64,000 bases of DNA from Spinactinospora alkalitolerans (GTDB taxonomy: Bacteria; Actinomycetota; Actinomycetes; Streptosporangiales; Streptosporangiaceae), in the NCBI RefSeq assembly GCF_013408795.1, contig NZ_JACCCC010000001.1:5270001-5334000 (forward strand). The letters are read 5' to 3'. Made by a program: the position numbers and the translations under genes. Shown piece by piece: positions 18,892 to 28,463 of the stretch; position 1 is the first letter of the stretch; every line of letters begins with the position of its first letter. The notes beneath the pieces are model-generated. The model saw nothing but the letters and a program-made list of their open reading frames with translations, was not told the DNA's origin and made no database searches.

Positions 18892-20096
18892 CGACGGCCT
18901 CCCCTCCCCCTCAGGCCGAGCGGACCGCGCCCTCCGCCGCCGCCTCGCCCACCGCCGCCGGGCTGTGGCGCGCCGCCCGCGGCCCCCTCGCGTTCATCGG
19001 CGCGCTCGTCGTGCTCGCCGTCGTGCTCTCGCTCGGATCGCAGCGGCTTCCCGAGGGCGACCTCGAACCCGAGGGCCCCAATCCCGAGGGCTCCAGGGCG
19101 CTCGCCGAGATCCTGCGCGAGCGCGGCGCCGACGTCACCGTCGCGCGCACGACGGACGAGGCCGCGGCCGCGACCGGCGCTGGATCGGTCCTGGTCCTGG
19201 TCCACTCGCACCGGCTGCTCCCCGAGGAGGCCGAGCGGCTGGCCGGGCTGCCCGGCGACCGCCTGCTCGTCCAGCCCACCACCCGGGTGCTGGAGGAGAT
19301 GGCGCCCGGCGTGGCCGTTTCCGGCCGCACCGAGGAGGACGCACTGGCGCCCCGCTGCGATCTCCCCGCGGCCGAGGCGGCGGGGAGCGCCGACACCGGG
19401 GGCGAGCTCTACTCGGTCGGCGGCGCCGGCGGCGCGGCCGGCTGCTACCCGGCCGAGGACGGGTCGGCCCTGGTCCGGGTCGACACCGGTGGATCGACGG
19501 TGACGGTGCTCGGCACCGGCGACCCGCTGCGCAACTCCCACCTGGCCGACCGCGGCAACGCCGCGCTGCTGCTGAACCTGCTGGCGGAGCGCGACGTCGT
19601 GTGGTTCATCCCCGACGTCCCCGCGCCATCGGGCGAGACGACGCTGTGGGAGCTGCTGCCCGAAGGGTTCACCCCGGCCCTCGTGCAGCTCGGCGCGGCC
19701 CTGCTGCTGCTCGCGCTGTGGCGCGGCCGCAGGCTCGGCCCGCTGGTCACCGAGCGCATCCCGGTCGTGGTGCGGGCCGCCGAGACCACCGAGGGCCGGG
19801 CCCGGCTCTACGCCTCCCGGCGCGCCCGCGACCGCGCGGCGGCGGCCCTGCGCACCGGGGTCCTCGACCGGATCCGCCCCTCGCTGGGCCTCGGCCCCGA
19901 CGCCGCGCCGGAGTCGGTGGTCGACGCCGTCGCCGCGCGCACCGGCGAGACGCACGAGCGGCTGCGCGCCCTGCTCCACGGCGTGCCGACCGCGGACGCC
20001 CCGGGCTCGCCGGACCCCTTCACCGGCGACGACGCGACGCTGGTCCGGCTCGCCGACGAACTTGACAGGCTTGAGAGAGAGGTACGCCAGTCGTGA
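18888..20096 (+). CDS. DUF4350-domain membrane protein
   Basis: 402 residues. One membrane helix near residues 30-48 and another near 262-280 bracket a DUF4350 (GATase-like) domain with NPEGSRALAEILRERGADV and VLVLVHSHRLLPEEAERL. The C-terminal 120 residues are cytoplasmic and Arg/Ala-rich. In bacteria with a MoxR-DUF58 operon a DUF4350 gene commonly lies between the DUF4129 and MoxR genes, as here. Start ATG and stop both overlap neighbours by 4 nt. Molecular role unknown. Confidence 0.78.
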   Translation: MTTASPPPQAERTAPSAAASPTAAGLWRAARGPLAFIGALVVLAVVLSLGSQRLPEGDLEPEGPNPEGSRALAEILRERGADVTVARTTDEAAAATGAGSVLVLVHSHRLLPEEAERLAGLPGDRLLVQPTTRVLEEMAPGVAVSGRTEEDALAPRCDLPAAEAAGSADTGGELYSVGGAGGAAGCYPAEDGSALVRVDTGGSTVTVLGTGDPLRNSHLADRGNAALLLNLLAERDVVWFIPDVPAPSGETTLWELLPEGFTPALVQLGAALLLLALWRGRRLGPLVTERIPVVVRAAETTEGRARLYASRRARDRAAAALRTGVLDRIRPSLGLGPDAAPESVVDAVAARTGETHERLRALLHGVPTADAPGSPDPFTGDDATLVRLADELDRLEREVRQS

Positions 20097-21091
20097 CCGC
20101 CCTTACCCCAGATGGCCGGCCGCCCGAGAGCCGGCCGTCCGCCGATCAGGCCAGGGACGCGCTGACCGCGCTGCGCACCGAGGTCGCCAAGGCCGTGGTC
20201 GGCCAGGAGGAGACGGTGACCGGCCTGGTCGTCGCGCTGCTGTGCCGCGGCCACGTGCTGTTGGAGGGCGTGCCCGGCGTCGCGAAGACGCTGCTGGTGC
20301 GCACCGTGTCGGCGGCGCTGTCGCTGGACCACAAGCGGGTGCAGTTCACCCCGGACCTGATGCCGGGCGACGTCACCGGATCGCTGGTCTACGACGCCAG
20401 GACCGCGAAGTTCGAGTTCCACGACGGCCCGGTGTTCACCAACCTGTTCCTCGCCGACGAGATCAACCGGACGCCGCCCAAGACCCAGGCCGCGCTGCTG
20501 GAGGCCATGGAGGAGCGGCAGGTGACGGTGGAGGGCCGACCGCGGCCGCTGCCCGACCCGTTCGTGGTGGCCGCGACCCAGAACCCGGTGGAGTACGAGG
20601 GCACCTACCCGCTGCCGGAGGCCCAGCTCGACCGGTTCCTGCTGAAGCTGGTCGTGTCGCTGCCGCAGCGCGCCGAAGAGGTCGACATGCTCACCCGGCA
20701 CGCCGACGGCTTCGACCCCGGCGATCTGGACGCCGCCGGCGTGCGGGCGGTCGCGGGCGCGGCCGAGCTGCGCGCCGCCCGCGAGGCGGTCCGCTCGGTG
20801 CGGGTGGCGCCGGAGGTGCTCGGCTACATCGTGGACATCTGCCGGGCCACCCGCCGCTCGCCGTCGCTGCAACTGGGCGCGTCGCCGCGCGGCGCGACCG
20901 CGCTGCTGCGCACCAGCAGGGCGTGGGCCTGGCTGTCCGGGCGCGACTACGTGACCCCCGACGACGTCAAGGCGCTGGCGAAGGCGACCCTGCGGCACCG
21001 CATCGCGATGCGCCCCGAGGCCGAGCTTGAGGGCGCGACGACCGACGGCCTGCTCGACGGCGTGCTGTCGAGCGTCCCGGTCCCGCGCTGA
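20093..21091 (+). CDS. MoxR-family AAA+ ATPase
   Basis: 332 residues from a GTG overlapping the previous stop. Walker A is LEGVPGVAKTLL (about residues 58-69), Walker B LADEINRTPPKTQAALLEAMEE (in part), sensor 1 ATQNPVEYEGTYPLPEAQLDRF (in part), and the C-terminal lid has LRTSRAWAWLSGRDYVTPDD. MoxR ATPases act as chaperones that insert cofactors or assemble protein complexes, working with von Willebrand-type partners such as the DUF58 protein that follows 36 nt downstream. Target unknown. Confidence 0.93.
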   Translation: MTALTPDGRPPESRPSADQARDALTALRTEVAKAVVGQEETVTGLVVALLCRGHVLLEGVPGVAKTLLVRTVSAALSLDHKRVQFTPDLMPGDVTGSLVYDARTAKFEFHDGPVFTNLFLADEINRTPPKTQAALLEAMEERQVTVEGRPRPLPDPFVVAATQNPVEYEGTYPLPEAQLDRFLLKLVVSLPQRAEEVDMLTRHADGFDPGDLDAAGVRAVAGAAELRAAREAVRSVRVAPEVLGYIVDICRATRRSPSLQLGASPRGATALLRTSRAWAWLSGRDYVTPDDVKALAKATLRHRIAMRPEAELEGATTDGLLDGVLSSVPVPR

Positions 21092-21127
21092 CCTCGGCGC
21101 ATCCCAGAGCAGCGGAGGAAGTTGCAG

Positions 21128-22429
21128 ATGGCGATCACCGGACGGACGGTCCTCCTGGCCTTCGCCGGGGTGGCCGTGGTGTTCATCGCGGCGCCCGCGG
21201 GCGCGTGGGTGCCGTGGGTGTTCCTCGGGCTGCTGGTGGCGGCGGTCGCGGTGGACCTTTCGCTCGCCGCGGGCGCTCGCGCGGTGGCGTTGGAGCGCGA
21301 GGGCGAGGCCTCGCTCCGCCTGGGTGAGAGCGCGGAGGTCGCGCTCGTCGTCGCCAACTCGGGGCCCCGGCCGCTGCGCGCGCGGATCCGCGACGCGTGG
21401 CCGCCCAGCGCGTCGGCGCGGCCGCGCACCCACGACGTGACGGTCCCCGCGGGCGAGCGGCGCCGGATCACCACGGTGCTCACCCCGCAGCGGCGCGGCG
21501 ACCAGCACGCCGCGGGCGTCACGGTGCGCAGCTTCGGGCCGCTGGGCCTGGCCGCGCGCCAGGTCACGCACGCCGTGCCGTGGAGCGTGCGGGCGCTGCC
21601 GCCGTTCCACAGCCGCCGCCACCTGCCGGGCAAGCTGTCGCGGCTGCGCGAGCTGGACGGCCAGCACCGCGCGATGATCCGCGGGCAGGGCAGCGAGTTC
21701 GACTCGCTGCGCGAGTACGTGCCCGGCGACGACGTCCGCTCGATCGACTGGCGGGCCACCGCGCGGCGCGACGCGGTCGTGGTGCGCACCTGGCGGCCCG
21801 AGCGCGACCGGCGCATCCTGCTCGTCCTGGACACCAGCCGCACCTCGGCCGGGCGAGTGGGCGACACCCCGCGGCTGGATCACTCCATGGACGCGGCGCT
21901 GCTGCTGGCGGCCCTGGCGGCCAAGGCAGGCGACCGGGTGGACATGCTCGCCTACGACCGCCGGGTGCGCGCCCAGGTGCTCAGCCACGGCCGGGGCAGC
22001 ACGGTCCCGGCGATCGTGCAGGCGATGGCGCCGCTGGAGCCGGAGCTGGTGGAGTCCGACCCCGCCGGGCTGATCGCGGCGATCCTGGGCTGGCAGGGCC
22101 GCACCCGCAGGCTCGTCGTGCTGCTCACCGACCTCAACGCCGCCGCCATGGAAGAGGGCCTGCTGCCCCGGCTGCCCGCGCTGACGGCGCGGCACCTGGT
22201 GCTGGTGGCGGCCGTGGGCGACCCGCGGGTGAGCGAGATGGCGGCGGGCCGGGGCGCAACGGATGCCGTCTACGACGCCGCGGCGGCCGAACGGACGCTG
22301 GCCGAGCGCCGCCGCATCACCGCCGAGCTGCGCCGCCACGGCGTGGAGGTCGTCGACGCCGACCCCGACCACCTGGCCCCGGCCCTGGCCGACGCCTACA
22401 TCTCCCTGAAGGCGGCGGGAAGGTTGTAG
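21128..22429 (+). CDS. DUF58 (vWA-like) protein
   Basis: 433 residues from the ATG at 21128, preferred over a TTG at 21122 because GGAGG sits 9 nt upstream. Two N-terminal hydrophobic segments (about 8-45) anchor it. A beta-rich region follows, then the DUF58 signature GSEFDSLREYVPGDDVRSIDWRATAR (in part: REYVPGDDVRSIDW) at about residue 195. A vWA-like domain has LLVLDTSRTS (metal-site-like DTS) and VVLLTDLNAAAM. DUF58 proteins are the standard partner of MoxR ATPases. It closes the five-gene operon. Confidence 0.9.
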   Translation: MAITGRTVLLAFAGVAVVFIAAPAGAWVPWVFLGLLVAAVAVDLSLAAGARAVALEREGEASLRLGESAEVALVVANSGPRPLRARIRDAWPPSASARPRTHDVTVPAGERRRITTVLTPQRRGDQHAAGVTVRSFGPLGLAARQVTHAVPWSVRALPPFHSRRHLPGKLSRLRELDGQHRAMIRGQGSEFDSLREYVPGDDVRSIDWRATARRDAVVVRTWRPERDRRILLVLDTSRTSAGRVGDTPRLDHSMDAALLLAALAAKAGDRVDMLAYDRRVRAQVLSHGRGSTVPAIVQAMAPLEPELVESDPAGLIAAILGWQGRTRRLVVLLTDLNAAAMEEGLLPRLPALTARHLVLVAAVGDPRVSEMAAGRGATDAVYDAAAAERTLAERRRITAELRRHGVEVVDADPDHLAPALADAYISLKAAGRL

Positions 22430-22441
22430 CACAATCGGGGC

Positions 22442-22786
22442 GTGAGCAGAGAGATCGACCAGCGGGAACCGCGCGACGACGATGGAAGGACCCTCCGGGC
22501 GGTCGAACGCGGTGCGAGCTTCGTCATCACCCGCGACGGCGCCCCGGCCGCGCGGCTTCTCCCGTTCGAAGGCGACAGGGCGCTCGTCTCCCGGGACGAG
22601 CTGAAGCGCACGTCCGCAGACCTTCCGCACGTCGATTTCGACAGACTCCGCTGCGACACCGAAGACCTCGTCGACCAGGACCTCCGCGATCCCTTCACCG
22701 TCCACGGAGAGGCCGGCCCTCAGCGCGTTCTGCCCTTCGTCGGCATGTTCTCCTCCGGGCACGGCGACATCTCGACGCGCCTATGA
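22442..22786 (+). CDS. Orphan Phd/YefM-family antitoxin
   Basis: 114 residues from a GTG. The N-terminus MSREIDQREPRDDDGRTLRA, then VERGASFVITRDGAPAARLLP, is the classic Phd/YefM fold that binds operator DNA. The part LVSRDELKRTSADLPHVDFDRLR, ending near VDQDLRD, matches the toxin-binding tail of VapB/Phd antitoxins paired with PIN toxins. Normally the frame ends just after VDQD and a PIN-domain vapC follows at once. Here it runs 30 residues longer in sequence unlike the family, and no toxin follows; the next 50 bp lead to a convergent gene. Either the toxin was deleted or the antitoxin was recruited as a regulator. Confidence 0.78.
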   Translation: MSREIDQREPRDDDGRTLRAVERGASFVITRDGAPAARLLPFEGDRALVSRDELKRTSADLPHVDFDRLRCDTEDLVDQDLRDPFTVHGEAGPQRVLPFVGMFSSGHGDISTRL

Positions 22787-22840
22787 GCGGAACGCGGATC
22801 AGTTGAGCTCAATGACACGGACGCGTTGACCGCGGTGAAA

Positions 22841-23836
22841 TCACCCAGCCACCGGGGCGGTCGCCGGGCGGTCCCGGATGTCGCCGGTCTCGCCCTCCTG
22901 GTAGGCCTTGCGGCCCAGGGTGTAGACGTAGGCCAGGAACAGCGCCTCCGCCGCCACTCCGATGCCGATGCGCAGCCAGGTGGTGTGCACCCAGCCGGTG
23001 ACCAGGCCCTCGATCAGGCCCGAGACGAACAGCACCAGCACCAGGCCGAGCACGACGGCGATGGCGGCGCGGGCCTCCTCGCCCAGCGCCTGCAGGCGGG
23101 GGCGGCGGCCGGGGTCGATGACGGTCCAGCCGAGCTTGAGCCCCACGCCGGCCGCGACGAAGACGGCGGTCAGCTCCAGCAGACCGTGCGGGATGATCAG
23201 GCCGAGGAAGATGTCGCCCTTGCCGTTGGCGAACATCAGCCCCGCGGCCACGCCGATGTTGGCGCCGTTGAGGGCCAGCACGTAGACGGTGGGCAGGCAC
23301 AGGAAGACGCCGAAGATCAGCGCCTGCGCCGCGGCCCAGGCGTTGTTGGTCCACACCCGCGCCGCGAAGGACGCGCCGGGGTGCTCCACGTAGTAGTTGG
23401 CGAAGTCGTTCTCGACGTAGGCCCGGATCTCCTCCGGCGCGCCGATGGCCGCCTGCACCGCCGGGTCGGCGACGATCCACACGGCCACGGCGGTGGAGAA
23501 CGCCACGGTGCCCAGCGACGCCGCGATCCACCACCACCGCAGCCGGTAGACGACGGCGGGGAAGGTGCGGGTGAAGAAGCGGACGGAGTCCCGCCAGGCC
23601 GGCGCGTGCGCTCCCGTGACGGCGGAGCGGGCCCGCGCCACCAGCCCCGACAGCCAGCCCACCAGGGCGGGGTCCTGCCGGGCCGAGCGCACCACCGACA
23701 GGTGCGTGGAGACCCGCTGGTAGAGGTCGACGAGCTCGTCGATCTCGGGGCCGGACAACCGGCGGCGTCGGCGGACCAGGTCCTGCAGTCGGTCCCAGTC
23801 GGGGCGGTGCGCGGCGGCGAAGACGTCGAGATCCAC
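22841..23836 (-). CDS. SpoIIM-family (stage II sporulation M) membrane protein
   Basis: 331 residues. A soluble N-terminus (MDLDVFAAAHRPDWDRLQDLV, about 1-95) is followed by five or more membrane segments of the SpoIIM/DUF95 family, with LALNGANIGVAAGLM and the conserved IIPHGLLELTAVFVAAGVGL. In Bacillus SpoIIM works with SpoIID/SpoIIP in engulfment; actinobacterial homologues are usually paired with an RDD gene, as here, and their function is unknown. It diverges from the RDD gene with a 91-bp gap. Confidence 0.9.
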   Translation of the reverse strand: MDLDVFAAAHRPDWDRLQDLVRRRRRLSGPEIDELVDLYQRVSTHLSVVRSARQDPALVGWLSGLVARARSAVTGAHAPAWRDSVRFFTRTFPAVVYRLRWWWIAASLGTVAFSTAVAVWIVADPAVQAAIGAPEEIRAYVENDFANYYVEHPGASFAARVWTNNAWAAAQALIFGVFLCLPTVYVLALNGANIGVAAGLMFANGKGDIFLGLIIPHGLLELTAVFVAAGVGLKLGWTVIDPGRRPRLQALGEEARAAIAVVLGLVLVLFVSGLIEGLVTGWVHTTWLRIGIGVAAEALFLAYVYTLGRKAYQEGETGDIRDRPATAPVAG

Positions 23837-23927
23837 GCCCCCGACTCTACTGACAACGGCTCCGGCGGGGCGGCCCGGAGGCCGTGGTGCGCCGCCGCTG
23901 CGAGCACTGCCAGACTTGGAGGCGACG

Positions 23928-24752
23928 GTGGATGAACGAGGCGGGAGAGACGACGTGGCACATCCGGGCGGCGGCCATTACGGGCAGTCCCATCTGATCA
24001 CCGGGGACGCGGTGGTGCTGGACCTGCGCCCGGCGGGCTTCGCGACGCGGATGCTCGCGCTGCTCATCGACGTCGCCGTGCAGGTCGCGCTGCTGTTCGG
24101 CGCGACGGTCCTGGTCGCGGCGGTGGGGGCGGGGCTGGACGCGGCGGCGACGGCGGCCGTGCAGGTCGCGCTGGTGGCGCTGCTCATCGTCGGCTACCCG
24201 ACCACCTTCGAGGCGCTCACGCGCGGCCGGTCGCTGGGCAAACTGGCGCTGGGGCTGCGCGTAGTGGGCACCGACGGCTCGCCGGAGCGGTTCCGCCAGG
24301 CGCTCGCGCGGGCGCTGAGCGCCTTCGTCGAGATCTGGCTGCTGTCCGGCGTCCCCGCGCTGATCACCTCGCTGGTCAACCGGGACGGCCGACGGATCGG
24401 CGACTTCCTGGCCGGCACGCTGGTCGTCGAGGAGCGCGCGGGACGCAGGCGCGACGAGGTCATCGCGATGCCGCCGCGCCTGGCCGAATGGGCGCGCAGC
24501 GCCGAGCTCTCCGGGCTCACCCCCGACGCCGCCGCGATGGCCCGCCAGTACGTGCTGCGCTTCGGCGAGCTGACCGAGCAGGCCCGCTACGAGATGGGGG
24601 TGCGGGTGGCCGACACCGTCGCCCGGGCCGTCAGCCCTCCCCCGCCGCCCGGCACCAGCCCCCCGGAGTTCCTCTCCGCGGTCCTGGCCGAACGCCGCCG
24701 CCGCGAAGAGGAACGGATGGCCCGGCGCCAAGACCACCAGAAGCGCCCTTGA
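23928..24752 (+). CDS. RDD-family membrane protein
   Basis: 274 residues from a GTG at 23928 with GGAGG 5 nt upstream; an upstream TTG at 23916 overlaps that site. The RDD domain runs from about 30 to 165: DLRPAGFATRMLALLIDVAV, three membrane segments, then RGRSLGKLALGLRVV. The rest is cytoplasmic, helical and Arg/Glu-rich (RRREEERMARRQDH). RDD proteins may be ion exchangers or scaffolds. The pairing with a SpoIIM-family gene is common in actinobacteria and suggests a joint membrane function. It overlaps nothing. Confidence 0.88.
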   Translation: MDERGGRDDVAHPGGGHYGQSHLITGDAVVLDLRPAGFATRMLALLIDVAVQVALLFGATVLVAAVGAGLDAAATAAVQVALVALLIVGYPTTFEALTRGRSLGKLALGLRVVGTDGSPERFRQALARALSAFVEIWLLSGVPALITSLVNRDGRRIGDFLAGTLVVEERAGRRRDEVIAMPPRLAEWARSAELSGLTPDAAAMARQYVLRFGELTEQARYEMGVRVADTVARAVSPPPPPGTSPPEFLSAVLAERRRREEERMARRQDHQKRP

Positions 24753-24805
24753 CCTCAGACGCACAGAGAGGAATACGGGAATCACGGTACGTTATCCTCT
24801 ATCCC

Positions 24806-24998
24806 CTCAAGGTCAGTGAGATCATCAAGATGATCGAGGCGGACGGTCGGACCTTGCACCGCACGCGAGGAAGTCACCGCCACTATGTCCACCCCGAGAA
24901 GCTCGGCGTCGTCACCATTGCAGGCAAGCCCGGTAAAGACCTTGCCTGTCGGCACCGAGAAAAGCATCCTGAAGCAGGCGGGGATCAGATGGAGGTAA
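24806..24998 (+). pseudogene. hicA: hicA toxin, frameshifted and without a start codon
   Basis: Read in one frame, KVSEIIKMIEADGRTLHRTR and GSHRHYVHPEKLGVVTIAGK are the whole HicA dsRBD-like fold, including catalytic His in GSHRHY. At 24941-24950 there is one extra base: after KDL the frame goes wrong, but deleting one T restores GTEKSILKQAGIRWR and a stop at 24996-24998, which is the standard HicA end. At the expected start the codon is CTC (24806), not ATG/GTG. An in-frame TTG at 24749 or an ATG at 24830 are poor substitutes. The toxin, an mRNA interferase, is therefore very likely dead. Confidence 0.8.
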
Positions 24999-25000
24999 CG

Positions 25001-25219
25001 GTGAGTACGTACGCTGTCATCATCGAACGCGCCGAGGACGGCGGCTACGGCGCTTGGTCACCGGATCTTCCGGGGTGCATCGCACTCGGCGACACGGAGG
25101 CCGAGGCGTTGAGCGAGATGCGAGAAGCCATGCATGCGCATCTGCAGATCCTGCATGAGCGCGGTGAAGCCGTTCCAGAGCCCAGCACGGTCTCCGCGAC
25201 CACTTTGCAGGCCGCCTGA
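25001..25219 (+). CDS. hicB: HicB-family antitoxin
   Basis: 72 residues from a GTG with GGAGG 5 nt upstream. The fold is the degenerate RNase-H-like HicB domain: YAVIIERAEDGGYGAWSPDL, PGCIALGDTEAEALSEMREA, HLQILHERGEAVPEP. HicB binds and silences HicA. The gene is undamaged although the hicA copy directly upstream is not. It is the short form without an obvious C-terminal HTH, so an independent regulatory role is not evident. 18 bp separate it from the convergent SAH hydrolase gene. Confidence 0.88.
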   Translation: MSTYAVIIERAEDGGYGAWSPDLPGCIALGDTEAEALSEMREAMHAHLQILHERGEAVPEPSTVSATTLQAA

Positions 25220-25237
25220 TCCGACGAAGTCGGGGGC

Positions 25238-26500
25238 TCACGGCCGCCAGGAGCTGAGGTAGTCCTCCTGGGCCGGGGTCATCTCGTCGATGTGCACGCC
25301 CAGGGCCGCCAGTTCCAGGGCGGCGACCTCGGCGTCGATCTCGGCCGGGACGTCGAGGACTCCGGGGGCGAGTTCACCGTGGTGCTCGGCGAGCCAGGCG
25401 ACGGTGAGGGCCTGGACGGCGAAGGACATGTCCATGACGGCGGCCGGATGGCCCTCGGCGGCGCCCAGGTTGACCAGGCGGCCCTCGGCGAGCAGGACGA
25501 CGCGGCGGCCGTCGGCGAGGACGTACTCGTCGGCCTGGGGCCGCACCTCGCGGCGGACCTCCACCGCCAGCGACTCCAGCGCCGGGAGGTCGATCTCCAC
25601 GTCGAAGTGGCCGGAGTTGGCCAGCACCGCGCCGTCCTTGAACAGCGCCAGGTGCTCGGCGCGGATCACGTCGCGGTTGCCGGTGACGGTCACGAACACG
25701 TCCCCCGCGCGCGCGGCCTCCTCCATCGGCAGCACGGTGTAGCCCTGCATCACGGCGTCCAGCGCCTTGACCGGATCGACCTCGGTGACGATGACGCGCG
25801 CGCCCATGCCTCGGGCGCGCTCGGCCAGGCCCCGGCCGCAGTAGCCGAACCCGGCGACGACCATGGTGCGCCCGGACAGCAGCGCGTTGGTGGCGCGCAT
25901 GATCCCGTCGATCGTGGACTGGCCGGTGCCGTAGCGGTTGTCGAACATCCGCTTGGTCGCGGTGTCGTTGACCGCGACCATGGGCAGCTTGAGGGCGCCG
26001 TCGGCGCTCATCCGGCGCAGCCGCAGCACCCCGGTGGTGGTCTGCTCGCAGCCGCCCACCGTCTCGGCGAGCAGCTCCGGGCGCTCCAGGTGCGCGATGT
26101 TGACCAGGTCGCAGCCGTCGTCGAGCAGCAGGTGCGGACGCCGCTCCAGCACCGTGACCAGGTTGCGCGCGTAGGTGGCGGCGTCCATGGCCGAGCGGGC
26201 GTGCACCATCACGCCGTACTCGGCGACCAGCGCGGCGGCGGTGTCGTCCTGGGTGGACACCGGGTTGGAGGCGGCCAGCGCCACCTCGGCCCCGCCGGCC
26301 CGCAGCGCACGCAGCAGGTTGGCGGTCTCGGCCGTCACGTGCATGCACGCGGCGATGCGCAGCCCTTCCATCGGGCGCTGCTCGGCGAAGCGCTCCATGA
26401 TCCGGCGCAGCGCCGGCATGGCGCGTTCGGCCCATTCCACGCGGCGGACCCCGGCCTGCGCCAGGCCGAGGTCCGCGACGTCGTGCCGTGGTGCCCGCAT
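25238..26500 (-). CDS. Second adenosylhomocysteinase, short (archaeal/Thermotoga-like) form
   Basis: 420 residues. Family motifs are HVTAETANLLRALRAGGAEV, SNPVSTQDDTAAAL, DDGCDLVNIAH, the catalytic Lys/Asp region GALKLPMVAVNDTATKRMFDN (in part) and the NAD-binding VAGFGYCGRGLAERARGMGARV (in part). It lacks the roughly 40-residue insertion found in the neighbour (ahcY) and ends EDYLSSW, not KSDxYRY, so it belongs to the short lineage. Enzymes of this type hydrolyse S-adenosylhomocysteine or, in some methanogens, S-inosylhomocysteine. It starts 7 nt after the ahcY stop, so both are made from one transcript. Substrate preference cannot be read by eye. Confidence 0.88.
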   Translation of the reverse strand: MRAPRHDVADLGLAQAGVRRVEWAERAMPALRRIMERFAEQRPMEGLRIAACMHVTAETANLLRALRAGGAEVALAASNPVSTQDDTAAALVAEYGVMVHARSAMDAATYARNLVTVLERRPHLLLDDGCDLVNIAHLERPELLAETVGGCEQTTTGVLRLRRMSADGALKLPMVAVNDTATKRMFDNRYGTGQSTIDGIMRATNALLSGRTMVVAGFGYCGRGLAERARGMGARVIVTEVDPVKALDAVMQGYTVLPMEEAARAGDVFVTVTGNRDVIRAEHLALFKDGAVLANSGHFDVEIDLPALESLAVEVRREVRPQADEYVLADGRRVVLLAEGRLVNLGAAEGHPAAVMDMSFAVQALTVAWLAEHHGELAPGVLDVPAEIDAEVAALELAALGVHIDEMTPAQEDYLSSWRP

Positions 26501-26507
26501 CCGAGAA

Positions 26508-27944
<1,437 letters not shown>

Positions 27945-28022
27945 GCGTCTTTCTCCTCCTGTGGATGCGCGCCACGAGTCTAAGGCGGGAGGGGGCCGCC
28001 GGACACCGCCGCGCGGACCAAC

Positions 28023-28052
28023 TTGACAATTGTTTGTCAGTTTCTGTTGTAT
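28023..28052 (+). promoter_or_regulatory. MerR promoter with overlapping inverted repeat
   Basis: TTGACA (28023-28028) is a good -35; TTGTAT (28047-28052), 18 bp on, is a weak -10. Overlapping the -35, TGACAA (28024-28029) and TTGTCA (28034-28039) form an inverted repeat with a 4-nt gap. Placement suggests autoregulation by the MerR protein, possibly also touching the divergent ahcY promoter. Confidence 0.5.
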
Positions 28053-28060
28053 TCGCCCTT

Positions 28061-28429
28061 ATGAACCGCGACATCCCGATCTCGGCCGCCGCCGAGCGCC
28101 TTGACACGACCCCCCGAATGCTGCGTTACCGCGAGAGCCTGGGCCTGCTGCCGGTGACCAAGGAGCAGCCCACGGGGCGCGGCCACCGGCACCGGCGGTT
28201 CACCGAGGCCGACCTGCGCACGGTCTCCGCCGGTCTGGAGCTGGAGCGCCACTACGACATCACTCCGGCGGCGCTGTCGTTCGCCCTGCGGGTGCTGTCC
28301 GAACCGGCGACGATGGCCAGGGTCCGCGGCTACGGGGAGCGCCTGGGCCGGCTGTCGCCGTCTCCGGCCCGCGCCCTGGACTTCGACCAGCAGAAGGCCC
28401 TGCGGCTGCTGCGGCGGCCCGAGCGCTGA
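28061..28429 (+). CDS. MerR-family transcriptional regulator
   Basis: 122 residues from the ATG at 28061. The winged-helix start is ISAAAERLDTTPRMLRYRES, then GHRHRRFTEADLRTV, normal for MerR. The C-terminal half (YDITPAALSFALRVLSEPAT, RLGRLSPSPARALDF) is short and lacks the cysteines of metal sensors, so an effector cannot be named. It diverges from ahcY, and an inverted repeat covers its own -35. It might regulate itself, ahcY or the unknown gene 35 bp downstream. Confidence 0.82.
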   Translation: MNRDIPISAAAERLDTTPRMLRYRESLGLLPVTKEQPTGRGHRHRRFTEADLRTVSAGLELERHYDITPAALSFALRVLSEPATMARVRGYGERLGRLSPSPARALDFDQQKALRLLRRPER

Positions 28430-28463
28430 CCCGGGCGGCGGCTGCCGCGGCGGCCGGGGCGCC

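Noticed and set aside
19808-22762. A 984-residue minus-strand frame opposite the MoxR/DUF58 genes
   Set aside because: Gly/Arg/Gln-rich antisense shadow, no start site or motif, while the plus strand has clear MoxR and DUF58 proteins.
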